NCBI GenBank assembly: GCA_040217155.1
Contig: JAVJNS010000035.1
Location: forward strand, 62,001 to 126,000
Direction: 5' to 3'
Origin: Pelagibius sp040217155
Lineage (GTDB): Bacteria; Pseudomonadota; Alphaproteobacteria; Kiloniellales; Kiloniellaceae
Length of the DNA stretch: 64,000 bases
Shown: positions 44,721 to 54,370 of the stretch, in pieces
Numbering within the stretch: position 1 is the first letter of the stretch
Layout: the number at the start of each line of letters is the position of its first letter
Notes under the pieces: generated by a model
The model's database searches: none
What the model was told of the DNA's origin: nothing
The model's input: the letters and a program-made list of their open reading frames with translations, nothing else
Made by a program: the position numbers and the translations under genes

Positions 44721-45470
44721 ATGGGAAAGGCGGGCCTTGACGGCAGAGGGGCGGCTCTGGCTTGCTCGCTGGGTTTCTTCGACCAACCCGCGAAAGCCCG
44801 GCCTATGCCGTTCCCTGGTTTCGATCGAGACGGCTTCGCCGATCTCTGGCCGACGACGATCCTGCGCCGCTGCCTGCCGGGCCACGACGTGGCCAACACC
44901 GAACTGCAGCGCCTGATCCTGGCGATGGAGGCCGAAAAAGCGGAAGCGGGGCGCCTGGATTTCACCACCGACTACCGCTCGGACAACCTGCTGGCGGCCG
45001 ACAACCCGGCGGTCGGCTGGCTGCGCGACTGCATCAACAAGACCGCGATCGATTACCTGAAGCATACCGGGCTCGACTACCCGGTGAACTGGTCCCTGCA
45101 GGGCTGGGCCAACGTGAACCGGCGCGGCGACTACCACGACCCGCACAACCACCCCCACGCCTACCTGAGCGGCACCTACTACGTGACGGTGCCCGAGACC
45201 GAACAGACGTTACCAGAGAACCGGCCTGACGTGCGCCCCGGCGCGATCTCCTTCTACGACCCGCGCGCCTCGGCCAACATGACCGCGATCCGCGGCGACC
45301 GCCAGATCGAGGCCGAGTTCACCCACCGCCCTGAGGCTGGCGACATCCTGCTGTGGCCAGCCTTCTTGATGCACTTCGTGCATCCCAATTTCTCGGACGA
45401 GAAGCGGGTGAGCATTAGCTTCAACGCGACGCTGAAGTGGTCGGACGACTACCTGCCCCGGCAAGGCTAG
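44721..45470 (+). CDS. Putative 2-oxoglutarate/Fe(II) oxygenase-like protein
   Basis: 249 residues. The C-terminal half is a double-stranded beta-helix resembling the TIGR02466 family: NRRGDYHDPHNHPHAYLSGT with the first metal ligands, TYYVTVPETE, then DILLWPAFLMHFVHPN with the distal His, and KRVSISFNATLKW with the 2-oxoglutarate arginine. The substrate is unknown. The ATG at 44721 has a good AGGGGCAGGA site; ATG at 44805 would drop 28 residues without family likeness. It converges on dnaJ, with two bases between. Confidence 0.75.
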   Translation: MGKAGLDGRGAALACSLGFFDQPAKARPMPFPGFDRDGFADLWPTTILRRCLPGHDVANTELQRLILAMEAEKAEAGRLDFTTDYRSDNLLAADNPAVGWLRDCINKTAIDYLKHTGLDYPVNWSLQGWANVNRRGDYHDPHNHPHAYLSGTYYVTVPETEQTLPENRPDVRPGAISFYDPRASANMTAIRGDRQIEAEFTHRPEAGDILLWPAFLMHFVHPNFSDEKRVSISFNATLKWSDDYLPRQG

Positions 45471-45472
45471 TC

Positions 45473-46621
45473 TCAGTCCGTCAGGTCTTCCCAGAATTCC
45501 TTCACGCGGGTGAAGAAGCCGGAGGATTCGGGCGAGGTGTCGCGACCTTCGCCGGCGCCGTCGAACTCGCGCAGCAGTTCCTTTTGCCGCTTGGTCAGAT
45601 TGACTGGAGTTTCCACCCCGACCTCGACGTACATGTCGCCGACCGACTTGGAGCGCAGCACCGGCATACCCTTACCCTTGAGGCGGAACTGCTGGTTGGT
45701 CTGGGTGCCGGGGGGCACGGTGATCTTGGCGCGACCGCCGGAGATGGTCGGCACCTCGACGGCACCACCCAGCACCGCCGTGGTCATCGGCAGCGGCACA
45801 CGGCAGTAAACGTTGGCGCCGTCGCGCTGGAACAGCCGGTGCGGCGCCACCGAGAGAAAAATATAGAGATCGCCCGGCGGCGCGCCGCGCAGGCCGGCCT
45901 CGCCCTCGCCGGTGAGGCGGATGCGGGTGCCGTCCTCGACGCCCTCGGGAATGTTCACCTGCAGGGACTTCTCGCGGTGGACCCGCCCGGCGCCTTCGCA
46001 GGAGCGGCAAGGCTTGTCGATTACCTGGCCGCCGCCCTGGCACGAAGGGCAGGTCCGCTCGATGGTGAAGAAGCCCTGCTGGGCGCGCACCCGCCCGCGG
46101 CCGCCACAGGTCTCGCAGCTGACCGGCCGGGCCCCGCCCTCGGCTCCGCTGCCGCTGCAAAAGTCGCAGGTCACCGTGGAGGGCACGCGGATTTGCGCGG
46201 TCTTGCCGTGGTAGGCATCCTCCAGGGAGATTTCCATGTTGTAGCGCAGGTCGGTTCCGCGCGCCGCCGCGTTGCCGCGGCGCCCGCCCATGAGATCGCC
46301 GAACATCTCGTCGAAGATGTCGGCGAAACCGCCGGCAGAGAAGCCGCCGAAACCCGCGCCGCCCGGACCGCCGCCGCCATTGGTGAAGGCATCGTGGCCG
46401 AAGCGGTCGTAAGCCGCCCGCTTGTCGCCATCCTTCAGAATCTCGTAGGCTTCGTTGATTTCCTTGAACCGTGTTTCGGCCTCGGAATCGCCGGGATTGC
46501 GGTCCGGGTGAAACTGCATGGCCAGCTTACGGTAGGCGGCCTTCAGCGCGCCGGCATCGGCATCGCGCGCCACACCCAAGGTTTCGTAGTAGTCTCTCAC
46601 GGCTTCGCTCGCTGCCCCCAC
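45473..46621 (-). CDS. dnaJ: Chaperone protein DnaJ
   Basis: 382-residue co-chaperone that feeds clients to DnaK and stimulates its ATPase. The J domain has the HPD triad (FHPDRNPG), followed by a Gly/Phe-rich linker. Four zinc motifs are present: CDFCSGSG, CETCGGRG, CPSCQGGG and CRSCEGAG. The annotated GTG at 46621 adds seven residues before VRDYYETLGV; a GTG at 46600 would give the usual short start. It follows dnaK by 131 bases. Confidence 0.96.
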   Translation of the reverse strand: MGAASEAVRDYYETLGVARDADAGALKAAYRKLAMQFHPDRNPGDSEAETRFKEINEAYEILKDGDKRAAYDRFGHDAFTNGGGGPGGAGFGGFSAGGFADIFDEMFGDLMGGRRGNAAARGTDLRYNMEISLEDAYHGKTAQIRVPSTVTCDFCSGSGAEGGARPVSCETCGGRGRVRAQQGFFTIERTCPSCQGGGQVIDKPCRSCEGAGRVHREKSLQVNIPEGVEDGTRIRLTGEGEAGLRGAPPGDLYIFLSVAPHRLFQRDGANVYCRVPLPMTTAVLGGAVEVPTISGGRAKITVPPGTQTNQQFRLKGKGMPVLRSKSVGDMYVEVGVETPVNLTKRQKELLREFDGAGEGRDTSPESSGFFTRVKEFWEDLTD

Positions 46622-46752
46622 AGCCCGGGTCGCCCTCTCGAAAACGCCGGCTTAGCGGCCGCACGCCAAAATACGAACAGGCCGGACGGCGCCTCTCGCG
46701 CGCTCAGCACGCCTCGGCTCTGTCCGGCCCAATCCGCCATGACGAACGCTCT

Positions 46753-48687
46753 TTAAGCCTGGTTGCCCTTTTTGTCGTCGTCGACTTCCTCGAAGTCGGC
46801 GTCGACCACGGTCTCGTCACCGGCCGCGCTTTCGCTCTTGTCACCGCCGGCATCGTCGCCCGCGGCCCCATCTTCGGACTCGGCGCTGCCCTGCTCGTAG
46901 AGGGCCTGGCCGATCTTCATGGAGACTTCCTGCAAGGCCTGCATCTTGGCCTGAATGACCTCGATGTCATCGCCTTCAGCCGCGGTCTTCAGGGCGGCCA
47001 CCGCCTCCTCCGCCGTGGTCTTGTCGGCGGCGGCGACCTTGTCGCCGGCCTCGGCGAGGGTCTTCTCGGTGGTGTGGATCAGCGATTCCGCATGGTTCTT
47101 AGCCTCGACCAGGGCGCGCCGTTCCTTGTCCTTTTCGGCATTGGCCTCGGCGTCCTTGACCATCTGGTCGATCTCGGCCTCGCTGAGGCCGCTCGACGCC
47201 TGAATGCGGATCGTCTGCTCCTTACCGGTCGCCTTGTCCTTGGCGCCGACATTGACGATACCGTTGGCGTCGATGTCGAAAGTGACCTCAATCTGCGGCA
47301 CGCCGCGCGGCGCGCCGGGAATGCCGACCAAGTCGAACTGACCCAGCAACTTGTTGTCGGCGGCCATCTCGCGCTCACCCTGGAACACCCGGATGGTCAC
47401 CGCCTGCTGGTTGTCCTCGGCGGTGGAGAAAACCTGGCTCTTCTTGGTCGGGATGGTGGTGTTGCGGTCGATCAGCTTGGTCATCACGCCGCCCAGAGTC
47501 TCAATGCCCAGCGACAGCGGCGTGACGTCGAGCAGCAGCACATCCTTCACGTCGCCCTTGAGGACGCCGCCCTGGATGGCCGCGCCGATGGCCACGACCT
47601 CGTCCGGGTTCACGCCGCGGTGCGGGTCCTTGCCGAAGAAGCCCTTTACCGTCTCGTAAACCTTCGGCATGCGGGTCATGCCGCCGACCATGATGATGTC
47701 TTGGATCTCGCCCGGCGATACGCCGGCGTCCTTCAGCGCCGCCTTCACCGGGCCCATGGTGCGGGCCACAAGGTCCTCGACCAGGGATTCCAGCTTGGCG
47801 CGGGACAGCTTGATGTTGAGGTGCTTCGGCCCCGAGGCGTCGGCGGTGATGAAGGGCAGGTTGATCTCGGTCTGGTTGGCCGAGGACAACTCGATCTTGG
47901 CCTTCTCCGCCTCTTCCTTGAGGCGCTGCAGCGCCAGCTTGTCTTTGCGCAAGTCGATGCCCTGCTCGTTTTTGAACTGGTCGGCCAGATAGTCGATGAT
48001 GCGCGCGTCGAAATCCTCGCCGCCGAGGAATGTGTCGCCGTTGGTCGACTTTACCTCGAAGACGCCGTCGCCGATTTCCAGCACCGACACGTCGAAGGTG
48101 CCGCCACCCAGGTCATAGACCACGATGGTGCCGGAACCCTTCTTGTCGAGGCCGTAGGCCAGTGCTGCTGCGGTCGGCTCGTTGATGATGCGCAGCACGT
48201 CGAGGCCGGCGATCTTGCCGGCATCCTTGGTCGCCTGACGCTGTGAATCGTTGAAGTAGGCGGGCACGGTGATCACCGCCTCGGTGATCGGCTCGCCCAG
48301 ATAGCTTTCAGCCGTTTCCTTCATTTTCTGCAGAATGAAGGCGGAGATCTGGCTTGGGCTGTAGTCCTTGCCCTGACCTTCGACCCAGGCATCGCCGTCG
48401 TGATTGATGATCTTGTACGGCACCAGGCCCATGTCCTTCTTGGTCATGGGATCGTCGAAGCGCCGCCCGATCAGGCGCTTGATCGCGAACAGGGTGTTTT
48501 CCGGATTGGTCACCGCCTGGCGCTTGGCCGGCTGGCCGACGAGGCGTTCGTCGGAATCCGCTAGGCCGACCATCGACGGCGTGGTGCGCGCGCCCTCGGC
48601 GTTTTCAATGACTTTGGCATCCTTGCCATCCATAACCGCGACACAGGAATTCGTGGTGCCGAGGTCAATTCCAATTACTTTACTCAT
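46753..48687 (-). CDS. dnaK: Chaperone protein DnaK (Hsp70)
   Basis: 644-residue Hsp70. The ATPase domain opens KVIGIDLGTTNSCVAVMDG, with VYDLGGGTFDVSVLEIGDGV and IMVGGMTRMPKVYETV. The substrate-binding domain follows from about 390 (LLLDVTPLSLGIETLGGVMT), and an acidic C-terminal tail ends in DFEEVDDDKKGNQA. GAGGAG precedes the ATG. A promoter lies about 105 bases upstream. dnaK, dnaJ and, at 49812, grpE together make a complete Hsp70 system within 5 kb. Confidence 0.98.
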   Translation of the reverse strand: MSKVIGIDLGTTNSCVAVMDGKDAKVIENAEGARTTPSMVGLADSDERLVGQPAKRQAVTNPENTLFAIKRLIGRRFDDPMTKKDMGLVPYKIINHDGDAWVEGQGKDYSPSQISAFILQKMKETAESYLGEPITEAVITVPAYFNDSQRQATKDAGKIAGLDVLRIINEPTAAALAYGLDKKGSGTIVVYDLGGGTFDVSVLEIGDGVFEVKSTNGDTFLGGEDFDARIIDYLADQFKNEQGIDLRKDKLALQRLKEEAEKAKIELSSANQTEINLPFITADASGPKHLNIKLSRAKLESLVEDLVARTMGPVKAALKDAGVSPGEIQDIIMVGGMTRMPKVYETVKGFFGKDPHRGVNPDEVVAIGAAIQGGVLKGDVKDVLLLDVTPLSLGIETLGGVMTKLIDRNTTIPTKKSQVFSTAEDNQQAVTIRVFQGEREMAADNKLLGQFDLVGIPGAPRGVPQIEVTFDIDANGIVNVGAKDKATGKEQTIRIQASSGLSEAEIDQMVKDAEANAEKDKERRALVEAKNHAESLIHTTEKTLAEAGDKVAAADKTTAEEAVAALKTAAEGDDIEVIQAKMQALQEVSMKIGQALYEQGSAESEDGAAGDDAGGDKSESAAGDETVVDADFEEVDDDKKGNQA

Positions 48688-48791
48688 TTCAGCTCCTCAC
48701 TTCGATCAGCAGACCCCATGGGCGGCCCGGTTTCCTGGCACCGCCCGGCGGATCTCCGCCTGAGAGAGTTCATGACCATGGGTTCTGGGCT

Positions 48792-48819
48792 TATATAGGC
48801 AGCGTAAGCCTTGCTGCAA
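48792..48819 (-). promoter_or_regulatory. dnaK promoter
   Basis: On the minus strand TTGCAG at 48814-48819 and TATATA at 48792-48797 stand 16 bases apart. The sequence can also be read as a heat-shock sigma-32-type promoter, CTTGCA then CCTATAT, which is expected for dnaK. The leader of about 100 bases contains a perfect 6-base-pair GGCGGA/TCCGCC hairpin at 48747-48760. Confidence 0.55.
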
Positions 48820-48912
48820 GACGCAAAAGGGGCTGTTTCCGGGCGTAAACGCCGCGTTTTCGATCGGAGCCGGACGTGCGGCCCGGCGCTTTGCTACACT
48901 AAGGAGGAATCC

Positions 48913-49182
48913 ATGGCTCAAACCCCGAAAAGCAGCGATCCACGCCGAGAGCCGATCTATCGGGCGATTCTGGCGACCCTGGTGGCCAGCGTGCTGGTCG
49001 GGGCCGCGCTGACCTTGACCGGCGAAAGCCTTTTCGGCAGCCGTGCCCTGGCGTCGGCAGGCCTCGGCCTGGCGGTCGTCTGCGGTGCGGCCTACTGGTT
49101 CTTTCGGCTGCTTGCCCGGCGCCGCGCCGCGCAGGCCGCCAGACCAACGGAGTCGAGTGGCCAGGATGGCGCGTCCCGCTGA
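48913..49182 (+). CDS. Small two-helix membrane protein, unknown
   Basis: 89 residues from an ATG with a perfect AAGGAGG 5 bases upstream (48901-48907). Two hydrophobic segments (about 18-35, ILATLVASVLVGAALTL, and 46-64, LASAGLGLAVVCGAAYWFF) make a hairpin, with a basic RRRAAQAAR stretch after the second, so both ends are probably cytoplasmic. I do not recognise the family. It lies four bases before alkB and is divergent from dnaK. Confidence 0.75.
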   Translation: MAQTPKSSDPRREPIYRAILATLVASVLVGAALTLTGESLFGSRALASAGLGLAVVCGAAYWFFRLLARRRAAQAARPTESSGQDGASR

Positions 49183-49185
49183 CCC

Positions 49186-49815
49186 ATGACGGCAACACCC
49201 GAGGGATTTCGCTATCTGCCCGGCTTGCTGGATAGCGCGGCCCAGGCGGCTCTGCTCGAGACGCTGCGCGGCCTTACCGTCACGGCGCCGCTCTACCGCC
49301 CGATCATGCCGCGCAGCGGGCGGCCGTTCTCGGTGCGCATGACCAATGCCGGCAGCCACGGCTGGTTCTCCGACCGCTACGGCTACCGCTACCTGGCACG
49401 GCACCCCGAGACCGGCGAGCCCTGGCCGGCAATTCCGGCGGCGCTGCTGGCGCTTTGGCGGCAGGTTTCGGATTATCCCGCCGCCCCGCAGTGCTGTCTG
49501 ATCAACTTCTACAGCCCCGACGCGCGCATGGGCCTGCATCAGGACGCCGACGAGGAGACCTTTGCCGCGCCGGTGGTTTCCCTGTCGCTCGGGGATTCCG
49601 CCGTGTTCCGCATCGGCGGGCGCGAACGCCGTGGTCCAACCTCTTCGCTGAGGCTTCATTCCGGAGACGTAATGGTTTTGGCCGGGCCCGCGCGGCGCGC
49701 CTTTCACGGCATCGACCGCATCCTGAGCGGCTCCAGCCGGCTGTTGCCCGGTGGCGGGCGGATCAACGTCACCCTGCGCCGGGTGACGCGCCCGCCCGAT
49801 GAGGAGAAAGGCTAG
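49186..49815 (+). CDS. alkB: AlkB-type alkylated nucleic acid demethylase
   Basis: 209-residue 2-oxoglutarate/Fe(II) dioxygenase that reverses N-alkyl damage such as 1-methyladenine and 3-methylcytosine. The nucleotide-recognition lid and FSVRMTNAGSHGWFSD precede the core. Fe ligands are in MGLHQDADEE (His and Asp) and RRAFHGIDRIL (distal His), with arginines in GGRINVTLRRV for 2-oxoglutarate. No ada gene is near. The stop overlaps the grpE stop on the other strand by four bases. Confidence 0.92.
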   Translation: MTATPEGFRYLPGLLDSAAQAALLETLRGLTVTAPLYRPIMPRSGRPFSVRMTNAGSHGWFSDRYGYRYLARHPETGEPWPAIPAALLALWRQVSDYPAAPQCCLINFYSPDARMGLHQDADEETFAAPVVSLSLGDSAVFRIGGRERRGPTSSLRLHSGDVMVLAGPARRAFHGIDRILSGSSRLLPGGGRINVTLRRVTRPPDEEKG

Positions 49816-50513
49816 GCCGAGGTGTCGATCGTATCGCCGGGCCGGGCCGCGCCGTTCTCGGTTTCGCCGCTGGCGGCCTTGGCGCCGCCCTTGGAAATGC
49901 CGACGCGCGCCGGCCGCAGCAGGCGGTCGTGCAGGCGATAGCCGGACTGGATCACCTGGACCACGGTGCCGGCGGGCTTTTCCAGGTCCTCGATCTCGAA
50001 CATTGCCTCGTGCAGATGCGGGTCGAGCTTGTCGCCAAGAGGCTCGATGGTCCTGATATTGTGGCGCTCGAAGACCGCCTGCAGTTCCTTCTGGGTCATC
50101 TCGACGCCGAGCCGCAGGTTCTTCACCTGCTCGTTCTCCGCGGCCAGTTCCTCGGGCACGCTTTCCAGGGCGCGCTGCAGGTTGTCGGCGACGCCCAGCA
50201 GATCGCGGACCACCGGCGCGGCGGCGTATTTCGCGCCGTCCTCGCGTTCGCGCTGGGCACGGCGGCGCACATTCTCCGTCTCGGCCATAGCGCGCAGCAG
50301 TTGATCCTTCAGCGAGGCGACTTCGCGCTCCAACAGTTGTACCGGATCCTCGTCAGGGGAGAGCTCCGTGGCATGGGCGATATTGGAGAGATCGACCAGC
50401 GGTTCGTCGCCGGTGTCCACGGGGCTGCTTTCCGCGATTGTCCCCGGCTCGGTCTCGGGGATCGCGGTCTCCCCGGCTGCGGTTTCCTGATTCTGCTTCT
50501 TGTCCTGAGCCAT
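49812..50513 (-). CDS. grpE: Nucleotide exchange factor GrpE
   Basis: 233 residues. An acidic, disordered N-terminus of about 55 residues precedes the long dimerising coiled coil (DPVQLLEREVASLKDQLLRA and ETENVRRRAQREREDG). The beta-wing domain carries VEMTQKELQAVFERHNI, DPHLHEAMFEIED and VVQVIQSGYRLHDRLLRPARV. It speeds ADP release from DnaK. The ATG at 50513 is preceded by AAGGAG at a long distance; ATG at 50543 is an alternative. hrcA lies upstream on the same strand. Confidence 0.95.
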   Translation of the reverse strand: MAQDKKQNQETAAGETAIPETEPGTIAESSPVDTGDEPLVDLSNIAHATELSPDEDPVQLLEREVASLKDQLLRAMAETENVRRRAQREREDGAKYAAAPVVRDLLGVADNLQRALESVPEELAAENEQVKNLRLGVEMTQKELQAVFERHNIRTIEPLGDKLDPHLHEAMFEIEDLEKPAGTVVQVIQSGYRLHDRLLRPARVGISKGGAKAASGETENGAARPGDTIDTSA

Positions 50514-50598
50514 CACGGGACGGCTACTCCTTTCCAAACTCATCTGGTCAAAACATAACGTCGTTCAGTTGATTTGCGGTCGGATCTGCCTGACGGCA

Positions 50599-51675
50599 TC
50601 ACCCGACGAGGCGCCCGATCACCTGGGCCGTGTAGTCGACCATGGGAATGATGCGGGCATAGTCGATCCGCGTCGGGCCGATGACGCCGATGGCGCCGAC
50701 GACCTTCTGCTGCGAATTGCTGTAGGGCGCGATGATCATCGAGCAGCCGGCCAGGCCGAACAACTCGTTCTCCGCGCCGATGAAAATCTGTACTCCTTCC
50801 GCGCCGCCGGTCAGGTCGAGCAGGCGGATAAGGGCATCCTTGGTCTCCAAGACGGCGAAGAGCTGGCGAATGCGCTCCAGATCCTCAAGTGCGGTCACGT
50901 CCTCCAGCAGCTGCGATTGGCCGCGCAGGATGAGGGCGCCGCTGCGGCCGCCCGGGCTGCCGCCCCAGCTGGCCAGCCCGCGCTCGATGACCCGTGACGT
51001 GAGCTGGTCGAGTTCGGCGCGCTGCTGCTCCAGCTCTGTCAGAATGTCGCTGTGGGCCTCTTCCAGGGTGCGGCCGGTGAGGCGTGCCGAAAGATAGTTG
51101 CTGGCCTCCACCAGAGAGGACGCGGGCATGCCTACCGGCACGTCAATGATGCGGTTCTCGACGACGCCGGAAACCGAGATCAGCACCACCAGCGCGCGCC
51201 CGGGACCAAGCGAGACGAATTCAATGTGCTTCAGCGGGTCGCCCAGCTTCGGCGCCACCACCAGCCCCGCACAGCGCGACAGGCCTGAGATGGTCTCCGT
51301 GGCCTCTTCCAGAACCTCCGGCAAAGAGCGTCCGTCGGCCGCCACCTGGCTTTCGATATGCGCGCGCTCGTCCTGGGTGAGATTGCCGATTTCCAGCAGG
51401 CCGTCGACAAATAGCCTGAGGCCCATATCGGTCGGCAGCCGCCCGGCAGAGGTGTGCGGCGCGAACAGCAGGCCGAGGTCTTCCAGGTCCGCCATGACAT
51501 TGCGGATGGTCGCCGGCGACAGTCCCAGGCCCAGGCTGCGCGACAGCGTACGCGACCCAACGGGCGCGCCGGTGTCCACGTAGGCGTCCACGATATGCTT
51601 CAAAACCTCACGCGAGCGATCGTTGAGACCCCTGATCGCCGAGGCTTCCGTTATGGTACTAAGCGGTTCGGTCAT
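50599..51675 (-). CDS. hrcA: Heat-inducible transcription repressor HrcA
   Basis: 358-residue repressor that binds CIRCE elements and is itself stabilised by GroEL. The N-terminal winged helix has LNDRSREVLKHIVDAYVDTG and LGLSPATIRNVMADLEDLG; the C-terminal GAF-like domain ends VVGAIGVIGPTRIDYARIIP. The frame is open up to 52080, but the ATG at 51675 gives the family N-terminus and the longer version would run into rph. No CIRCE sequence was seen near dnaK, grpE or hrcA, so its targets (often groESL) lie elsewhere. Confidence 0.95.
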   Translation of the reverse strand: MTEPLSTITEASAIRGLNDRSREVLKHIVDAYVDTGAPVGSRTLSRSLGLGLSPATIRNVMADLEDLGLLFAPHTSAGRLPTDMGLRLFVDGLLEIGNLTQDERAHIESQVAADGRSLPEVLEEATETISGLSRCAGLVVAPKLGDPLKHIEFVSLGPGRALVVLISVSGVVENRIIDVPVGMPASSLVEASNYLSARLTGRTLEEAHSDILTELEQQRAELDQLTSRVIERGLASWGGSPGGRSGALILRGQSQLLEDVTALEDLERIRQLFAVLETKDALIRLLDLTGGAEGVQIFIGAENELFGLAGCSMIIAPYSNSQQKVVGAIGVIGPTRIDYARIIPMVDYTAQVIGRLVG

Positions 51676-51831
51676 AGCTATCGGAATGTAGTGAGGCCCC
51701 GGGCAGGGGTCAACGCGGGCCGCAATGGCGGTACGCTGGACGCAACTGACGCCATGGGCTAGCTTGCGCGCCGCCGCAGCGCCCTTAAATTGGCGCTTCA
51801 GTCCCGTTTTCCGCTCCAAGAGGTAGATTTC

Positions 51832-52551
<720 letters not shown>

Positions 52552-52569
52552 GCCCCCGGAGAAAGCCTC

Positions 52570-53172
52570 ATGCGTCCCTTCAAGCCCGGCGAAAAGGTGG
52601 TGCTGGCAACCCACAATAAGGGCAAATACCGCGAGAACGCCGCTCTGCTGGCTCCGCACGGCCTGGAGGTGCTCTCGGCCGGCGACCTCGGCCTGCCCGA
52701 GCCGGAGGAAACCGGCGCCAGCTTCCAGGACAACGCGGTCCTGAAGGCGCGGGCGGCCTGCGCGGCCACCGGGCTGCCGGCCATCGCCGACGATTCCGGC
52801 CTCGACGTCCCGGCCTTGGGCGGCCAGCCGGGGATCTACACGGCGCGCTGGGCCGGGCCGGGGCGCGACTTCTTCGTCGCCATGACGCGGGTCTACGAAG
52901 AACTCGGCGACAACCCCGACCGCCGCGGCTTCTTCGTCTGCAACCTGTCGGTGGCCTGGCCGGACGGGCGGACCGCCTCCTTCGAGGGGCGTCTGGAGGG
53001 AACCCTGGTGTGGCCGATCCGCGGCGCGCGCGGCTTCGGCTTCGATCCCATGTTCCAGCCCAGGGGCCACGACGTCACCTTTGGCGAGATGGACAGGGCG
53101 GCCAAGGAGGCCATGAGCCACCGGGCCCTGGCCTTCGCCAAGCTCTCGGAAGCGCTGCTGCGGCCCGCATGA
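52570..53172 (+). CDS. rdgB: XTP/dITP diphosphatase (RdgB/HAM1)
   Basis: 200-residue house-cleaning nucleotidase that hydrolyses dITP, XTP and ITP to monophosphates. Motifs: VVLATHNKGKYRENAALLAP, ETGASFQDNAVLKARAACA, ADDSGLDVPALGGQPGIYTA and GFGFDPMFQPRGHDVTFGEM. GGAGAAAG precedes the ATG. Its TGA overlaps the hemW ATG by four bases. Confidence 0.96.
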   Translation: MRPFKPGEKVVLATHNKGKYRENAALLAPHGLEVLSAGDLGLPEPEETGASFQDNAVLKARAACAATGLPAIADDSGLDVPALGGQPGIYTARWAGPGRDFFVAMTRVYEELGDNPDRRGFFVCNLSVAWPDGRTASFEGRLEGTLVWPIRGARGFGFDPMFQPRGHDVTFGEMDRAAKEAMSHRALAFAKLSEALLRPA

Positions 53173-54365
53173 GCGCGACCGCGACAGAAAGCAGACCGCA
53201 GGAAGGCGAGGCGCCGGCCGCCGGCTTCGGGGTCTATCTGCACTGGCCGTTCTGCAAATCGAAGTGCCCCTACTGCGATTTCAACAGCCACGTGCGCGAG
53301 TCCGTCGACCAGAAGCGCTGGCGCGACGCCCTCTTGGCCGAACTGGACCATGCCGCCGAAATGAGCGGCCCGCGCGAAGTGACCTCGGTGTTTTTCGGCG
53401 GCGGGACGCCCTCTCTCATGCCGCCGGAAACCGTGGCCGCCCTGATCGACAGGATCGGTCGACTCTGGAGCCTGCCCCCAGGCACCGAGATCACCCTGGA
53501 AGCCAACCCCACTTCCGCCGAGGCGGAGCGCTTCGCCGGCTTCGCCGCGGCCGGAGTGAACCGACTGTCGCTCGGCGTCCAGGCGCTCGACGATGCGGCC
53601 TTGAAGTTCCTGGGACGCCAACATTCAGCCGAAGAAGCGCTGCAGGCGCTGGCGCTGGCGCGCGCCGCCTTTGCCCGCATCTCCTTCGATCTGATCTACG
53701 CAAGGCCCGGCCAGAGTCTGCCAAACTGGCAGACCGAACTGTCCGAGGCCCTGGCGCTCGGCCCGGAGCACATCTCGCTTTATCAGTTGACCATCGAGGA
53801 GGGCACCGTCTTCCACGGTGCCTGGCGGAGGGGCGAACTGGTCCTGCCGAAAGAAGACGCCGCCGCCAGCCTCTTCGAAGCCACCGCGCTGCAGCTCGCG
53901 GCGGCCGGGCTTCCGGGCTACGAAATCTCCAATCACGCCCGGCCCGGTGCCGAATGCCGCCACAACCTGACCTACTGGCGCTATGGCGACTATGCCGGCG
54001 TCGGCCCGGGCGCCCACGGCCGGCTCACCTGGGGCGGCGCGAAGCACGCCACGCGGGCGCATCGCGCCCCGGAAGCCTGGCTCGATCTGGTCGACCGCCA
54101 GGGCCACGGCTGGCGCAGCGTCGAAATGATCGATGCCGGACAGCGCCTGGCTGAGATGGTGATGATGGGCTTGCGCCTGAGCGAAGGAATCTCCCGCGAC
54201 GCCCTTTGCCGGGAACTGGGCGCGGCGCCCGAGGTCTTGCTTTCTGCCGAACGCATGAAGCGCCTCACCGCGGAAGGCTATCTAACGCTCGATGCAAAGG
54301 GCCTGCGCGCCACGCCCGAGGGCCGCCAGCGCCTCGATGCCGTTCTCGGCTACCTCTTGGCGTGA
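53169..54365 (+). CDS. hemW: HemW-like radical SAM protein
   Basis: 398 residues. The radical-SAM motif CKSKCPYCDF lies near residue 35 (C-x3-C-x2-C, with Phe as in the HemN/HemW group). FFGGGTPSLM, EITLEANPTSAE and RLSLGVQALDD follow, with a C-terminal HemN domain. The true coproporphyrinogen oxidase HemN has an extra N-terminal Cys (CxxxCxxCxC) that is absent here, so this is HemW, a haem chaperone. It is coupled to rdgB by ATGA. Confidence 0.93.
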   Translation: MSATATESRPQEGEAPAAGFGVYLHWPFCKSKCPYCDFNSHVRESVDQKRWRDALLAELDHAAEMSGPREVTSVFFGGGTPSLMPPETVAALIDRIGRLWSLPPGTEITLEANPTSAEAERFAGFAAAGVNRLSLGVQALDDAALKFLGRQHSAEEALQALALARAAFARISFDLIYARPGQSLPNWQTELSEALALGPEHISLYQLTIEEGTVFHGAWRRGELVLPKEDAAASLFEATALQLAAAGLPGYEISNHARPGAECRHNLTYWRYGDYAGVGPGAHGRLTWGGAKHATRAHRAPEAWLDLVDRQGHGWRSVEMIDAGQRLAEMVMMGLRLSEGISRDALCRELGAAPEVLLSAERMKRLTAEGYLTLDAKGLRATPEGRQRLDAVLGYLLA

Positions 54366-54370
54366 GCTGC

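Noticed and set aside
46471..48246. 591-codon open frame on the plus strand opposite dnaJ and dnaK
   Set aside because: It is the mirror of the DnaK reading frame in GC-rich DNA; DnaK on the minus strand is unmistakable and the product has no family likeness.
48688..51831. CIRCE element expected for HrcA control of dnaK, grpE or hrcA
   Set aside because: No TTAGCACTC-N9-GAGTGCTAA or close variant was found in the intergenic parts of this stretch.
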